From JAWHQP01 sp032586195 (GTDB taxonomy: Bacteria; Pseudomonadota; Gammaproteobacteria; Enterobacterales; Pasteurellaceae), in contig JAWHQP010000001.1 of the NCBI GenBank assembly GCA_032586195.1, forward strand, positions 248,001-312,000: DNA of 64,000 nucleotides, in the 5' to 3' direction. The first letter of the stretch is position 1; every line of letters begins with the position of its first letter. The translations under genes and the position numbers were made by a program. This document shows, piece by piece, positions 33,504-41,986 of this stretch. Below the pieces are notes generated by a model. That model was not told the origin of the DNA and did not search any database. It saw nothing but the letters and a program-made list of their open reading frames with translations.

Positions 33504-34799
33504 GTGGAAAAAACCACTGACAACAATCTATCGAGTGAAACTCCTTCCCAGAACGAATTAGATTTGGATTTCAATCGTATGGAGCCGATTACGCCGAAAA
33601 AAGTCGTTAAACCCGAGCCCTCATTTTTCGGCAAAGCGAAAGGTTTATTCAGTAAAAAATCTGCGGCAGAAAATGTTAACCAGTTTGCCGTGCGTAAAGA
33701 ACCGTCTTTGGGTACGAGTCAGCCGCAATCAGTTAATCCGGGTGCGGCGGCAGGTAATCAGGCAAATGATAGTGCCGCCGAAACCTTAGCTGCGGCAAGG
33801 GCAAGTGCCAATGCGACAACAGCAAGCCAGACCGCCGCAGCAGAGGCAACGGCAAATGCCGAATCGGTATCCGCCGAATCTAACACAACCTCAACCGGCA
33901 ATGCTGCGGGGCATATCGCCGCGGCGGCGGAATCAGTCAAGGCAAAGGTAAAAAAACCGGAAGATTGGGCCGTGATGCAAAAATTGCCGCCGAAACATCG
34001 CCGTTTGGTGATTGCGGTAGTGGGCGCTATCGTGATTTTGGCCGCTCTGCTATGGCTGAAGCCGAGCAAAGATACGGTGGAAGATTTCCAATCCGATAAC
34101 GGTAATTCCTTGCCGATTGAATTCCAGCCGTTAGATCAGACTCAAACGGAAAACGCGGGTACCAATAATAATGTGACTGCTTCGCAGGAAAACGGTGCAC
34201 CTCAAGCAGCGGATGCTCAGACAACGGTCCCACCGGCTCAACCGACACCGGAACAGGCGGGACAAACGGTTCCGCCGGCGGCACCGAATATGGCGCCCGC
34301 CCAACCTGCAGTGGCACCGAATGCTGAAGTGCCACAGCCTGTGGCTCCAACAAAACCTGTTGCCGAGTATAATAAACCCGTAGAAAAAATGGCGGAAAAA
34401 CCGGCAGAGAAACCGCGTTATGCTCAGCCGAGCAAACCTGTCGAACCAAAAGCGAAATCTGCCGCGACTAAACCGGTTGAGAAAAAAGTGCCGATTGTCG
34501 AGGCCAAACCTACGAATGCAGCGGCCAAAGCCAAACCGGCGGCCGCAGGTTCGGCAAAAACGCTGACCGTTCCGCAGGGCACGTCTTTAATGCAGGTATT
34601 CCGTGATAATCATCTGAATATTTCCGATGTGAATGCGATGACCAAGGCCAACGGAGCAAACGGTGTGCTCAGCAGCTTTAAACCGGGCGATAAAGTACAG
34701 GTTGTCGTCAACGGACAAGGCCGTGTCAGCACGATGCGTTTGTCAAACGGCTCAGTCTTTACTCGCCAGGCGGACGGCACCTATAAATACAGTAAATAA
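33504..34799 (+). CDS. oapA: Opacity-associated protein OapA-like (LysM-like domain)
   Basis: A 431-residue protein. The cytoplasmic N-terminal region (1-155) has the motif FGKAKGLFSKKSA and an Ala/Thr/Ser-rich stretch. One membrane segment follows KLPPKHRR (RLVIAVVGAIVILAALLWLK, about 171-190). A Pro/Ala/Gln/Lys-rich periplasmic spacer (about 195-350) leads to a C-terminal OapA/LysM-like domain (LTVPQGTSLMQVFRDNHLN, FKPGDKVQVVVN). This is the layout of Haemophilus OapA, tied to colony opacity and epithelial attachment. The domain probably binds peptidoglycan. oapB follows 12 bases later. Start ATG is preceded by GAGGTA. Confidence 0.88.
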   Translation: MEKTTDNNLSSETPSQNELDLDFNRMEPITPKKVVKPEPSFFGKAKGLFSKKSAAENVNQFAVRKEPSLGTSQPQSVNPGAAAGNQANDSAAETLAAARASANATTASQTAAAEATANAESVSAESNTTSTGNAAGHIAAAAESVKAKVKKPEDWAVMQKLPPKHRRLVIAVVGAIVILAALLWLKPSKDTVEDFQSDNGNSLPIEFQPLDQTQTENAGTNNNVTASQENGAPQAADAQTTVPPAQPTPEQAGQTVPPAAPNMAPAQPAVAPNAEVPQPVAPTKPVAEYNKPVEKMAEKPAEKPRYAQPSKPVEPKAKSAATKPVEKKVPIVEAKPTNAAAKAKPAAAGSAKTLTVPQGTSLMQVFRDNHLNISDVNAMTKANGANGVLSSFKPGDKVQVVVNGQGRVSTMRLSNGSVFTRQADGTYKYSK

Positions 34800-34811
34800 T
34801 CGGGGTATATT

Positions 34812-35249
34812 TTGAAAAAAACACTTTTACTTCTTACTCCGTTATTTGTTCTTGCCGCGTGCAGCGATCAAAGGCCGATCCAGTCTGAAACCATGGTGAA
34901 AACACAGGTCTTGAACCAAACGGCGATAGACAAAACCACCCAGCAGGGTTCGGCGATTCGCTATTTGTGCAAAGATGATAAAGAAGTAAGAGTGGTGCGC
35001 AATGTGCGTACGGATAAAAAATCCAGCAAGAAGGCCAAATCGAAGTCGGAAAGAATCAGTCTGACCTTTGAAGGAGTAACTGAAAAGCTGATTTTTACCG
35101 TTTCCGAAAGCGGCAGGAAATATACCAGCATTCACTGGCACTGGTACGAAATTCCCACCAATAATGTGCTGACCAACAGCATAGGTGAAATTCTTGCCGA
35201 ACAATGTGTGGAACAGGCGGCGTCAACCGCGATACCGTCGATCAGATAG
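34812..35249 (+). CDS. oapB: Opacity-associated protein OapB-like lipoprotein
   Basis: A 145-residue lipoprotein: signal MKKTLLLLTPLFVLAAC with lipobox LAAC (Cys17). The mature part contains GSAIRYLCKDDKEVRVVRNV, SERISLTFEGVTEKLIFTVSE and YTSIHWHWYEI, as in the MliC-like/OapB group of Pasteurellaceae. OapB is required for OapA-linked opacity in Haemophilus. The MliC-type fold also suggests lysozyme inhibition, which I cannot decide from sequence. The start codon at 34812 is TTG or ATG-like in the TTTTGAAAAAAA context (TTG AAA AAA), so translation may be weak. Confidence 0.85.
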   Translation: MKKTLLLLTPLFVLAACSDQRPIQSETMVKTQVLNQTAIDKTTQQGSAIRYLCKDDKEVRVVRNVRTDKKSSKKAKSKSERISLTFEGVTEKLIFTVSESGRKYTSIHWHWYEIPTNNVLTNSIGEILAEQCVEQAASTAIPSIR

Positions 35250-35257
35250 TAAATAAC

Positions 35258-35287
35258 AGCCTCTCTTGCAGAGGCCGTTTTATTTAT
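35258..35287 (+). terminator. Intrinsic terminator of oapAB
   Basis: GCCTCT-CTTGC-AGAGGC followed by CGTTTTATTT. Confidence 0.85.
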
Positions 35288-35339
35288 CTTCACTTTTTTC
35301 CCCTTTCTGAATGAAGAGCCGAGAGTGTGAAGTGCGGTG

Positions 35340-36266
35340 TTATTTTGCCGAGTTTTCAGCCGGTTCCTGCTTCTTGCGATATTGGCTTGGCGAAAGCCCG
35401 TAATGCCGTTTGAACGCTTTGCTGAAGTGCGCTTCCGATTGATATCCCGCCTCAAGCGCGACATGCAGAATATTTTTCCGTGTCGTTTGCAATAAAATGC
35501 CCGCCTGCTGCATACGTAGATTAGTCAGAAATTTTCCCGGCGGGATCGCCAGTTTCTGCTGGAATACGCGGATAAAATTTGCTCTCGACATATGCGCCAG
35601 CGCGGCGAGGCCGTCTATATTCCAATCCTGAGCGGGATCTTTTATTAAGGCCGTAATGACCGGAGACAGGCGCTTATCCTGCAAGGCGGCGATAAGCCCT
35701 TGATGATCGGGTGACTGATTCATATAGTTTCGCAGAATATAGGTGAACAGTACGGCGGAAAGCGCATCGATAATTGATTTTGCACCGAGGTTTTCGCTGT
35801 TTTCTTCCAGAGCAAACAGCTTGATTAACATTTCAATCGGCGTGTTCAGAATGGAAAGATGTACGTATTCCGGCAATGTGTCAATGAGAGGAGCATGTTC
35901 GGCATAGTAAAAGGTGCCGCAAAACATTTCAAAATTGCTGTCGCCCGCCGTGTTGGAGACCAAGGTGTAATGGTTTTGCTTACGCGTGGTAAGCGGAGAA
36001 AGTGCGGTGTTGTTTTCGCGAGTTTTTTCATTGCTGATAATTTGATGGTCCGAGCCTTGAGGCAAGAAAAACACATCGCCCCTGTTGAGCGTTATTTTTT
36101 GTTCGCGCAACAGCAGCAGGCAACTTCCCCGCAGAATGATGTGAAACAGCCCGCTGTTTTTGCTTTCGGGGTGATGCAGCCGCCAATCACCCTGTAAGGT
36201 GCAATGGGTATGCATCACTCCTCTGATTTGAGAGAGCTGAATTAAGCGATCGAGACTATCCATCAT
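35340..36266 (-). CDS. AraC-family regulator with cupin-type sensor domain
   Basis: A 308-residue regulator. The N-terminal half (about 15-190) is a cupin_6-type sensor: HHPESKNSGLFHIILRGSCLL, LNRGDVFFLPQGSDHQI. The C-terminal half is an AraC helix-turn-helix pair: WNIDGLAALAHMSRANFIRVFQQKLAIPPGKFL then ILHVALEAGYQSEAHFSKAFKRHYGLSPSQYRK (about 215-300). Such regulators usually control a neighbouring divergent gene; here that is the AhpD-like gene 133 bases away. The effector is unknown. ATG at 36266 or the next codon starts it. An uptake sequence lies within the sensor-domain coding region (about 36000). Confidence 0.88.
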   Translation of the reverse strand: MMDSLDRLIQLSQIRGVMHTHCTLQGDWRLHHPESKNSGLFHIILRGSCLLLLREQKITLNRGDVFFLPQGSDHQIISNEKTRENNTALSPLTTRKQNHYTLVSNTAGDSNFEMFCGTFYYAEHAPLIDTLPEYVHLSILNTPIEMLIKLFALEENSENLGAKSIIDALSAVLFTYILRNYMNQSPDHQGLIAALQDKRLSPVITALIKDPAQDWNIDGLAALAHMSRANFIRVFQQKLAIPPGKFLTNLRMQQAGILLQTTRKNILHVALEAGYQSEAHFSKAFKRHYGLSPSQYRKKQEPAENSAK

Positions 36267-36398
36267 GTTGAGATTTTTGCAATAAATGTTGAGATGAAAT
36301 CACAAGTGCGTTGCGCCATTCTCGCCGATAATACGGCCAATGTCACGCAGCAAAGACATTAAAGTTTAGCATCTATTATTAAAAAGGAAGAATTAATC

Positions 36399-36734
36399 AT
36401 GTTTACAGATTGGAAAGAACACACCTCGCATGTGAAAAAATCATTTGGTGCGCTGGGTCAGAAATACCCGAAAATGTTACAGGCTTACGGTGCGTTGAAT
36501 ACCGCGATTGATAACGAAGTTCTTGATGCCAAGACGCGCGAAATGATCGCGTTGGCGGTCGCGGTGACTACGCGTTGCGAGAGTTGTATCAGCGTTCATG
36601 CGGCGGAAGCGGTAAAAGCCGGCGCGACGGAAAAAGAAGTAGCGGCCGCGTTAGCTACCGCTATCGCATTAAATGCGGGCGCCGCTTATACCTATTCATT
36701 GCGCGCGCTTGAAGCGTTCGAAACACAAAAGTAA
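36399..36734 (+). CDS. AhpD-like carboxymuconolactone-decarboxylase-family protein
   Basis: A 111-residue all-helical protein of the CMD/AhpD family. The redox-type CxxC with following His is present: TTRCESCISVHAAEAVKAGAT (about residues 62-82). The N-terminus LGQKYPKMLQAYGAL and REMIALAVAV are typical. Family members with CxxC act as thiol peroxidase partners or antioxidant proteins; true decarboxylases lack the pair. The divergent AraC-type gene probably regulates it. Preceded by AAGGAAG. It is likely a stress-response thiol protein, but substrate is unknown. Confidence 0.88.
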   Translation: MFTDWKEHTSHVKKSFGALGQKYPKMLQAYGALNTAIDNEVLDAKTREMIALAVAVTTRCESCISVHAAEAVKAGATEKEVAAALATAIALNAGAAYTYSLRALEAFETQK

Positions 36735-36775
36735 TTCCATTTGAATCTCCCCTGGTAGCTTTTAGCTACTGTTTT

Positions 36776-36803
36776 GCCAGTGTCTGCGTGCACTGGCTTT
36801 TTT
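36776..36803 (+). terminator. Intrinsic terminator of the AhpD-like gene
   Basis: GCCAGTG-TCTGCGTG-CACTGGC followed by TTTTTT. Its last bases touch the lpxH stop codon on the other strand. Confidence 0.88.
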
Positions 36804-37530
36804 ATGGCAGAAACTGATAACCTTGCTCCGAGACCTGCAAAATCGAGGCGTAGTTATCCCGCCAATCGCCCAATACGATGCGTTCCAAGGGTGTTTGCCG
36901 CTCAAAGTGCGGTGCTGAAAAATGGATTTTCTCACGGTGCGTATGTCCGTGTATTATGCGTGTGACACCAAAACGGACAAAGGTTTGCAATACAAATTCC
37001 GCATTGACATCCATAATTTCATCCGGTTTGTTTTGTTTATCCCGACGGCTTTTACAGCGGATTTTATCGGCGATTCTTAAACGTATGCCGAGCGGCAGAT
37101 GTAAAAACAGCCATTGCCGCCATTTTTGCTGTACGGTGCGGCGGAATTGCTGATATTTTACGTCATCAGTGCACAGGGTATCGCCGTGGCAGAGCAGAGT
37201 GGGGGTGCCGTATAAATTTATTACGTGATATTCGGGCAGCAGCTGTAATCCGCAGCTTTCGGCAAAGCGTTTTCCTATTAGAAAATCGCGATTGCCGTGA
37301 ATGAAATAGCAGGGAATCCGTCGCTGCGTAAGTTGTTTTATTTGCGTTTTTACCGTGTCGATGGTGGGAGAGCGCTCATCGTCACCGATCCAAAAATCAA
37401 ATAGATCACCGAGAATGTAAACCGCCTCACCCTGTGGGGCGGTATGTTGCATAAAATCCACAAAAAGTGCGGTGAGTTGCGGGCGAGTTTCGCTGAGATG
37501 TAAATCGGCGATAAAGTAGGTTTTTTTCAT
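36802..37530 (-). CDS. lpxH: UDP-2,3-diacylglucosamine hydrolase
   Basis: A 242-residue metallophosphoesterase that makes lipid X in lipid A synthesis. Metal-ligand motifs in order: DLHLSET (9-15), GDLFDFWIGDDE (about 41-52), GNRDFLIG (about 79-86), LCHGDTLCTDD (about 113-123) and HGHTHRE (about 195-201). It is peripheral on the inner membrane. Length is normal (E. coli 240). Two uptake sequences fall in or at the gene (about 36903 and 37465). It diverges from plsC, another envelope lipid gene. Confidence 0.96.
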   Translation of the reverse strand: MKKTYFIADLHLSETRPQLTALFVDFMQHTAPQGEAVYILGDLFDFWIGDDERSPTIDTVKTQIKQLTQRRIPCYFIHGNRDFLIGKRFAESCGLQLLPEYHVINLYGTPTLLCHGDTLCTDDVKYQQFRRTVQQKWRQWLFLHLPLGIRLRIADKIRCKSRRDKQNKPDEIMDVNAEFVLQTFVRFGVTRIIHGHTHREKIHFSAPHFERQTPLERIVLGDWRDNYASILQVSEQGYQFLP

Positions 37531-37550
37531 TTTATCCGTTATTTATTCGT

Positions 37551-37579
37551 TTGAGGACAAGCCTTGATTTCGCTATACT
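37551..37579 (+). promoter_or_regulatory. Promoter of plsC-ftsP
   Basis: TTGAGG (37551-37556), 17-base spacer, TATACT (37574-37579), 29 bases before the plsC ATG. Confidence 0.7.
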
Positions 37580-37608
37580 TTAGCAAATTTCTCAGAGGTA
37601 TTAAATGT

Positions 37609-38346
37609 ATGTTGAAATTAGTTAGAATTATTGTCGGCGTACTGGCTTGTATTTTGATTTGTCTGGCGGGCATGGTTTATTCCTTGTTTCACTTTAAAAA
37701 TCCGAAAAATGTCAGCGTGGTGGCAAAATGGTTCGGACGTTTGGCTCCGCTGTTCGGCTTGCAGGTGGAACACCGATTTGCCAAGGATGCGGATAAAGTG
37801 GGCAAGGCGATTTATATCGGCAATCATCAGAATAACTACGATATGGTGACGATTTCCTATATGGTGATGCCGGGTACGGTGACCGTAGGCAAGAAGAGCT
37901 TGATTTGGGTGCCGTTTTTCGGCCTGGTGTATTGGTTAACGGGAAATATTTTTATTGATCGGGATAATCGCAGCAAGGCACATAATACTATGAATGAGTT
38001 AGGACGCCGTATTAATCAGAATAATCTCTCCGTGTGGATGTTCCCGGAGGGTACGCGTAGCCGCGGACGCGGCTTATTGCCGTTTAAAACGGGAGCCTTC
38101 CATGCCGCTGTTGCGGCGGGAGTACCGATTGTGCCGGTCGTTTGTTCGACGACGCATAACAAAGTTGATTTAAATCGTTGGGATAACGGGCGGGTGATTT
38201 GTGAAGTGATGGAACCGATTGATATTTCCGGTTACGGTCGTGAGGATATTCGTGCTTTAAGCGAGAAATGTCATGACCTTATGGCCCAGCGTATTGCTGA
38301 ACTTGACGCGGAAGTCGCTCAAGCCGAAAAGAAGCAGGATGTTTAA
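37609..38346 (+). CDS. plsC: 1-acyl-sn-glycerol-3-phosphate acyltransferase
   Basis: A 245-residue membrane enzyme making phosphatidic acid. An N-terminal hydrophobic segment (MLKLVRIIVGVLACILICLAG) precedes the catalytic NHQNNYD (H-x4-D, about 73-79). It is followed by GNIFIDRDNRSKA and the glycerol-phosphate motif MFPEGTRSRGRG. The start at 37609 has AGAGGT seven bases upstream. A TTG 15 codons earlier would overlap the promoter. ftsP starts three bases after the stop, so the two genes are coupled. Confidence 0.95.
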   Translation: MLKLVRIIVGVLACILICLAGMVYSLFHFKNPKNVSVVAKWFGRLAPLFGLQVEHRFAKDADKVGKAIYIGNHQNNYDMVTISYMVMPGTVTVGKKSLIWVPFFGLVYWLTGNIFIDRDNRSKAHNTMNELGRRINQNNLSVWMFPEGTRSRGRGLLPFKTGAFHAAVAAGVPIVPVVCSTTHNKVDLNRWDNGRVICEVMEPIDISGYGREDIRALSEKCHDLMAQRIAELDAEVAQAEKKQDV

Positions 38347-38349
38347 CCC

Positions 38350-39756
38350 ATGCGATATATTTCCCGCCGTCGATTGTTTAAAAACACCGCTCTGGCTACG
38401 GCTTTAACCGCAATGCCGCAGGCCCTATTGGCGGCAAGCCGCCCACCTTTGGTTATTCCGCCGTTAATTGAATCACGCCGCGGTAAGCCGGTATTTTTGA
38501 GTTTTACAAGTACGCAAACGGAATTAGTGGACGGTAAACCGGTGGAAGTCTGGGGTTTTAACGGTCGCTATCTGGGGCCGACGGTACGTGTGCGCCAGGG
38601 AGATTTTGTTAAACTGAATTATCGCAACAATTTGCCGCAAACGGTTGCAATGAATATTCAAGGGTTACAGGCCGCGGGAGATTTACTGGGCGGTATCGGA
38701 CACGGCATCAAACCGGGTGAAGGTTGGTCGCCGATTGTGCCGATCAGCCAAGCCGCCGGACTTTGTTATTATCATTCCTGCACATTGGCAAGTTCCGCTT
38801 ATCAGAATTATCGCGGCTTGGTGGGATTGTGGATTGTAGAAGACGAAGAAAGCCGCAAAGCTCAGTTACCGAATAAATATGGTGTAAACGATATTCCGTT
38901 GATTTTGCAGGATCAGCAGATTAATAGCGAGGGGACGCAGCTATTCCAGCAAAACGAACCGCATTTTTATGGGGAACGTTTGTTTGTCAACGGACAGGAG
39001 GCACCCTATATGACGGTTTCGCGGGGTTGGATTCGTTTACGTCTGCTGAATGCCTCGCTTTCCCGCAGCTACGAATTACGCACGGAAGATGAACGGGATA
39101 TGCAGTTGATCGCACAGGATCAGGGATTTTTACCGCAACCCAAAACCGTGAAAAGTCTTTTTATGGCACCGGGAGAACGAGCGGAGATTCTGCTGGATTT
39201 GAATGAAGGTTCCAATGTAACTCTAATTGCGGGAACACAGCGTAATTTATTGGATAAAATCAAATTATTCTTTGATTCGGATGGGCAGCTTAGCGACAAT
39301 ACGGTGTTGGAACTTCGTCCTGAAGGTTTGGTGTCGGTATTTAATAGCAAGCCGAACATGAATATGAGTTCAATCGCAGCTATGCCGACAAAGATCGATC
39401 AAGAACGAACATTTCAGCTGGATAACAATAATGGCATGATTAATCAGAAACGTTTTGATCCGCGCCGTATTGATGTCAATGCGAAACAAGGTTCGGTGGA
39501 ACGCTGGCATCTGACTAGCTCTTCACCTTGCGGATTTCGGATTCAAGGGGCCAGATTTATTGTGGAATCGGTAAATGGCACGGCCGTAGCAGCCTCCGAA
39601 CTGGTTTGGAAAGATGTTGTTCCGGTTGACGGCAAAGTTCAAATTCTCGTTAAATTCGATAATCTATCCTCCAGTTCGCAACCCTTTATTTTTGGTTCTT
39701 CCGATTTGTTACAGGCGGACAAAGGCAGTATCGGTCTATTGGTGGTGCAGCCTTAA
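38350..39756 (+). CDS. ftsP: Cell-division protein FtsP/SufI (Tat-exported cupredoxin)
   Basis: A 468-residue multicopper-oxidase-like periplasmic protein that stabilises the divisome. The twin-arginine signal is SRRRLFK (residues 5-11) followed by a hydrophobic stretch ending near AMPQALLAAS. Three cupredoxin domains follow. The copper sites are largely lost (YYHSCTLASSAY instead of HxH clusters), as in E. coli SufI, which is not an oxidase. It is the obvious Tat substrate in this window. Three bases separate it from plsC. It is the last core gene before the foreign island. Confidence 0.93.
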   Translation: MRYISRRRLFKNTALATALTAMPQALLAASRPPLVIPPLIESRRGKPVFLSFTSTQTELVDGKPVEVWGFNGRYLGPTVRVRQGDFVKLNYRNNLPQTVAMNIQGLQAAGDLLGGIGHGIKPGEGWSPIVPISQAAGLCYYHSCTLASSAYQNYRGLVGLWIVEDEESRKAQLPNKYGVNDIPLILQDQQINSEGTQLFQQNEPHFYGERLFVNGQEAPYMTVSRGWIRLRLLNASLSRSYELRTEDERDMQLIAQDQGFLPQPKTVKSLFMAPGERAEILLDLNEGSNVTLIAGTQRNLLDKIKLFFDSDGQLSDNTVLELRPEGLVSVFNSKPNMNMSSIAAMPTKIDQERTFQLDNNNGMINQKRFDPRRIDVNAKQGSVERWHLTSSSPCGFRIQGARFIVESVNGTAVAASELVWKDVVPVDGKVQILVKFDNLSSSSQPFIFGSSDLLQADKGSIGLLVVQP

Positions 39757-39829
39757 TATTGTTTTCGATTTGGCAGAAATAACAATCCGCTATGTGTATG
39801 GAATAAAATAGCTTAAGCGGTGAACAGAA

Positions 39830-40252
39830 AAAATCTTCCGATAAATGAATACAGCTGACAACCCAGATTCAAAATATCGGAGGAAATGCCAATGGTAAGT
39901 AAACCCAATGACGATTCAAGTCTATCACACACAAGATGGAACTGTAAGTATCATATAGTCTTTATCCCGAAATTCAGACGAAAGGCGATTTACGGGAAAT
40001 TAAGAGTAGACATAGGAAATATATTAAGGCAGCTATACGATTACAAAGCGGTCGAAATAATAGAAGCGTATGCAATGAAAAATCATATTCATATGTTTTT
40101 AAAGATTCCCCCGAAACTGGCGGTATCAAGCTTTATGGTATAGGCCACGGAGTTATTGAACGGTTGTCAGTATTCACATGCCCCTTAAGGGGCATATGTG
40201 AAGTCCGAGGCCCTTATAGGGTAGCCTAAAACCGCACATTTACGTGCGGATT
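39830..40252 (+). mobile_element. Remnant of an IS200/IS605-type element
   Basis: A 5' stem (CTTCCGATA at 39835-39843 with TATCGGAGG at 39875-39883) would mask the transposase ribosome-binding site, as is usual in IS200. The transposase is truncated. Beyond its stop lies a hairpin CACATGCCCC-TTAA-GGGGCATATGTG (about 40177-40202), compatible with the element's right end. No target-site duplication is expected for this family. The element sits at the left edge of the AT-rich island. Confidence 0.65.
39886..40143 (+). pseudogene. Truncated IS200-type Y1 transposase (tnpA)
   Basis: 85 residues remain of a normally ~150-residue HUH transposase. The N-terminal half is recognisable: SLSHTRWNCKYHIVFIPKFR, RKAIYGKLRVDIGNILRQL and the metal-binding HUH as KNHIHMFLKIPPKLAVSSFM. 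The frame then stops right where GYLKGKS-type sequence should follow, so the helix with the catalytic tyrosine is missing. The protein cannot transpose by itself. Starts at ATG 39886 or 39892. Confidence 0.82.
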
Positions 40253-40289
40253 GTTATTTAAAACTACTCACTTTTAGACAAATATATGC

Positions 40290-41084
40290 TTATGTAAATT
40301 TAATATTTAGCTCATCATGATCATAATGTTTGGAAAAGTTACCATTACTCAGTGTATTTTTGGTAGTTCTCTCTAAATATGCCAGCATATCATCAAATAC
40401 TGAATTGCCCAGACTAAATCTATTTACACCTGCTTTTTTTAAGTCATTAACATTTGCCATTCCAGGGAGATTAAGAATATTTAGAGGTAGAGACGTATCG
40501 TACGAAATATTAGTAATTTCAGATAATTCATATAAGCCGGGGACAAATAAGCAATCAGCCCCCGCATTCTGGTAAGCATTTTCTCGAGCAACAGTTTCTT
40601 CGTACTTATTAGTACAAGAGTTAAGCAAGTAAGTATCGGTACGTGCATTAATAACAAAGTTATTGAATCCATCATGTAAAAGTCGGGTTTTAATTTTCTC
40701 TAAAATATCCGCAAATTTATGTATAGGTAAGAGAGTTCCCGTTATACTTGAATCCTCAATATTGATTCCGGCACAGCCGATATTAGCTAAGGCAATAACA
40801 TTCTCCACGATTTCATCTACATTCGTTGAATAACCTTTCTCTATATCAATAGATAGTGGAATATTTATATGCTTTAGAATTATTTCAGCATTTTTGAGTA
40901 CTGTAGTAAAACGAACATTTTCTCCATCCAGGACTCCATTTATCGAAGATAAAGCCCAACTTGATGTTCCTAGGGCCTGAAACCCAAGATTCTCATATAT
41001 TTTAGCAGATGGAACATCCCAACAGTTACCTAAGATAAAAAATGACTCTTTATTATGTAATTCTTTAAATTTTTCTCTTAACAT
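40290..41084 (-). CDS. PEP mutase/isocitrate lyase superfamily enzyme
   Basis: A 264-residue TIM-barrel protein of the ICL/PEPM superfamily. Recognisable sites: GNCWDVPSAKIYENLGFQAL (about 19-38), GTSSWALSS, D80-I-E82 with GY85 (the metal-binding DxD/DxE loop), INIED (107-111) and NARTD (146-150). The KKCGH catalytic loop of isocitrate and methylisocitrate lyases is absent, and the DDxx PEP-mutase hallmark is not evident. It belongs to the unassigned branch that may cleave or form a C-C or C-P bond beside a carboxylate. It is the last gene of the island operon, overlapping the methyltransferase by 7 bases. Substrate unknown. Confidence 0.8.
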   Translation of the reverse strand: MLREKFKELHNKESFFILGNCWDVPSAKIYENLGFQALGTSSWALSSINGVLDGENVRFTTVLKNAEIILKHINIPLSIDIEKGYSTNVDEIVENVIALANIGCAGINIEDSSITGTLLPIHKFADILEKIKTRLLHDGFNNFVINARTDTYLLNSCTNKYEETVARENAYQNAGADCLFVPGLYELSEITNISYDTSLPLNILNLPGMANVNDLKKAGVNRFSLGNSVFDDMLAYLERTTKNTLSNGNFSKHYDHDELNIKFT

Positions 41085-41986
41085 ACATTCTCCTGTTTAT
41101 TTGAGGTTATATCTGCCATGGCATTAAATACATGTGGTAGTCCGACTGATTGACCAAAATTATCTCTTAAAAATTTTGATTCAAGCATCATAGCAGAAAG
41201 GTTTTCTTTGGTATTAAAGCTTAGTTGCTTAAAAAAGTGTTCACTTTCATCAAAGTTTAATCCAAAAAAGTGAGGTTCATTTATCTCTATCAGTATGTCA
41301 TATAATTCTTTTGCTCCATAGTAGTTTAAGTTACCATCTATATAGTCTCTATAAGCATAGTCAAGGGTTATTTGCAGCTCAGAGTCAAAGTAATTGCGAA
41401 GCTCCTCAAGAACAGTTTTAATAACTGATTCAGGTAAGAAATAAGTGACACCTTCCCAGAGAATTAAAGTTGGTTTTTGCGAAGACACCTTGTATTCTTT
41501 GAAACAATTTATTAACTTTTGATCATTAAAATTACATGGTACTTGATAATACTGATTATTTGTTTGTAAATTATATTTTTTAATAATATTCAGTTTAAAG
41601 TCTAACATCGCTTTCAGATCTACTTCAAATAAAATAATTCCCGTAGCATTAAGCTCTTGAGAAAATCTCATAGAACGAGAATCAAATCCTGCACCGAGAA
41701 TAAGTATTTGTGAATCCTTATGAGATCCCAGCCACTTTTTTAAAGATTCATCAAATTTAAGTGTTCTAATTAAGTGGTAATAAAGGCATCCAGGGAGTTT
41801 TTTTTGCATTTCCGTCTTTGATTTGTCGACATTATGTAAAAATTCTTTCCACTTACCATTAACAAAGTACTTTCCGTAAGCATCTGGGTTTGGAACCTTC
41901 TCATTTTTGCCTGAAAGAAGAAAGCGCATTAGTGATGTAATGCTAGCACTTTCTATAATATCAGCATGTGTTTTATTATTTTTCAT
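41078..41986 (-). CDS. SAM-dependent methyltransferase, LCM (leucine carboxyl methyltransferase) family
   Basis: A 302-residue class I methyltransferase. SAM motif I is ILGAGFDSRSMRF (96-108), followed by the acidic motif FEVDLKAMLD (120-129). The family-specific LWEGVTYFLPESVI lies at 176-189. The N-terminal half contains YYHLIRTLKFD. This is the PF04072/TIGR00027 type, whose members methylate carboxylates or alcohols of small molecules, and PP2A in eukaryotes. It lies between the ThiF-like and PEPM-like genes, overlapping both (11 and 7 bases). A role in modifying a small carboxylate made by the neighbours is inference. Confidence 0.83.
   Translation of the reverse strand: MKNNKTHADIIESASITSLMRFLLSGKNEKVPNPDAYGKYFVNGKWKEFLHNVDKSKTEMQKKLPGCLYYHLIRTLKFDESLKKWLGSHKDSQILILGAGFDSRSMRFSQELNATGIILFEVDLKAMLDFKLNIIKKYNLQTNNQYYQVPCNFNDQKLINCFKEYKVSSQKPTLILWEGVTYFLPESVIKTVLEELRNYFDSELQITLDYAYRDYIDGNLNYYGAKELYDILIEINEPHFFGLNFDESEHFFKQLSFNTKENLSAMMLESKFLRDNFGQSVGLPHVFNAMADITSNKQENVC

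Noticed and set aside
34027..34449. Reverse-strand open frame of 140 codons opposite oapA
   Set aside because: Low-complexity Pro/Ala/Gln coding on the plus strand yields spurious antisense frames. No start signal or domain is seen.
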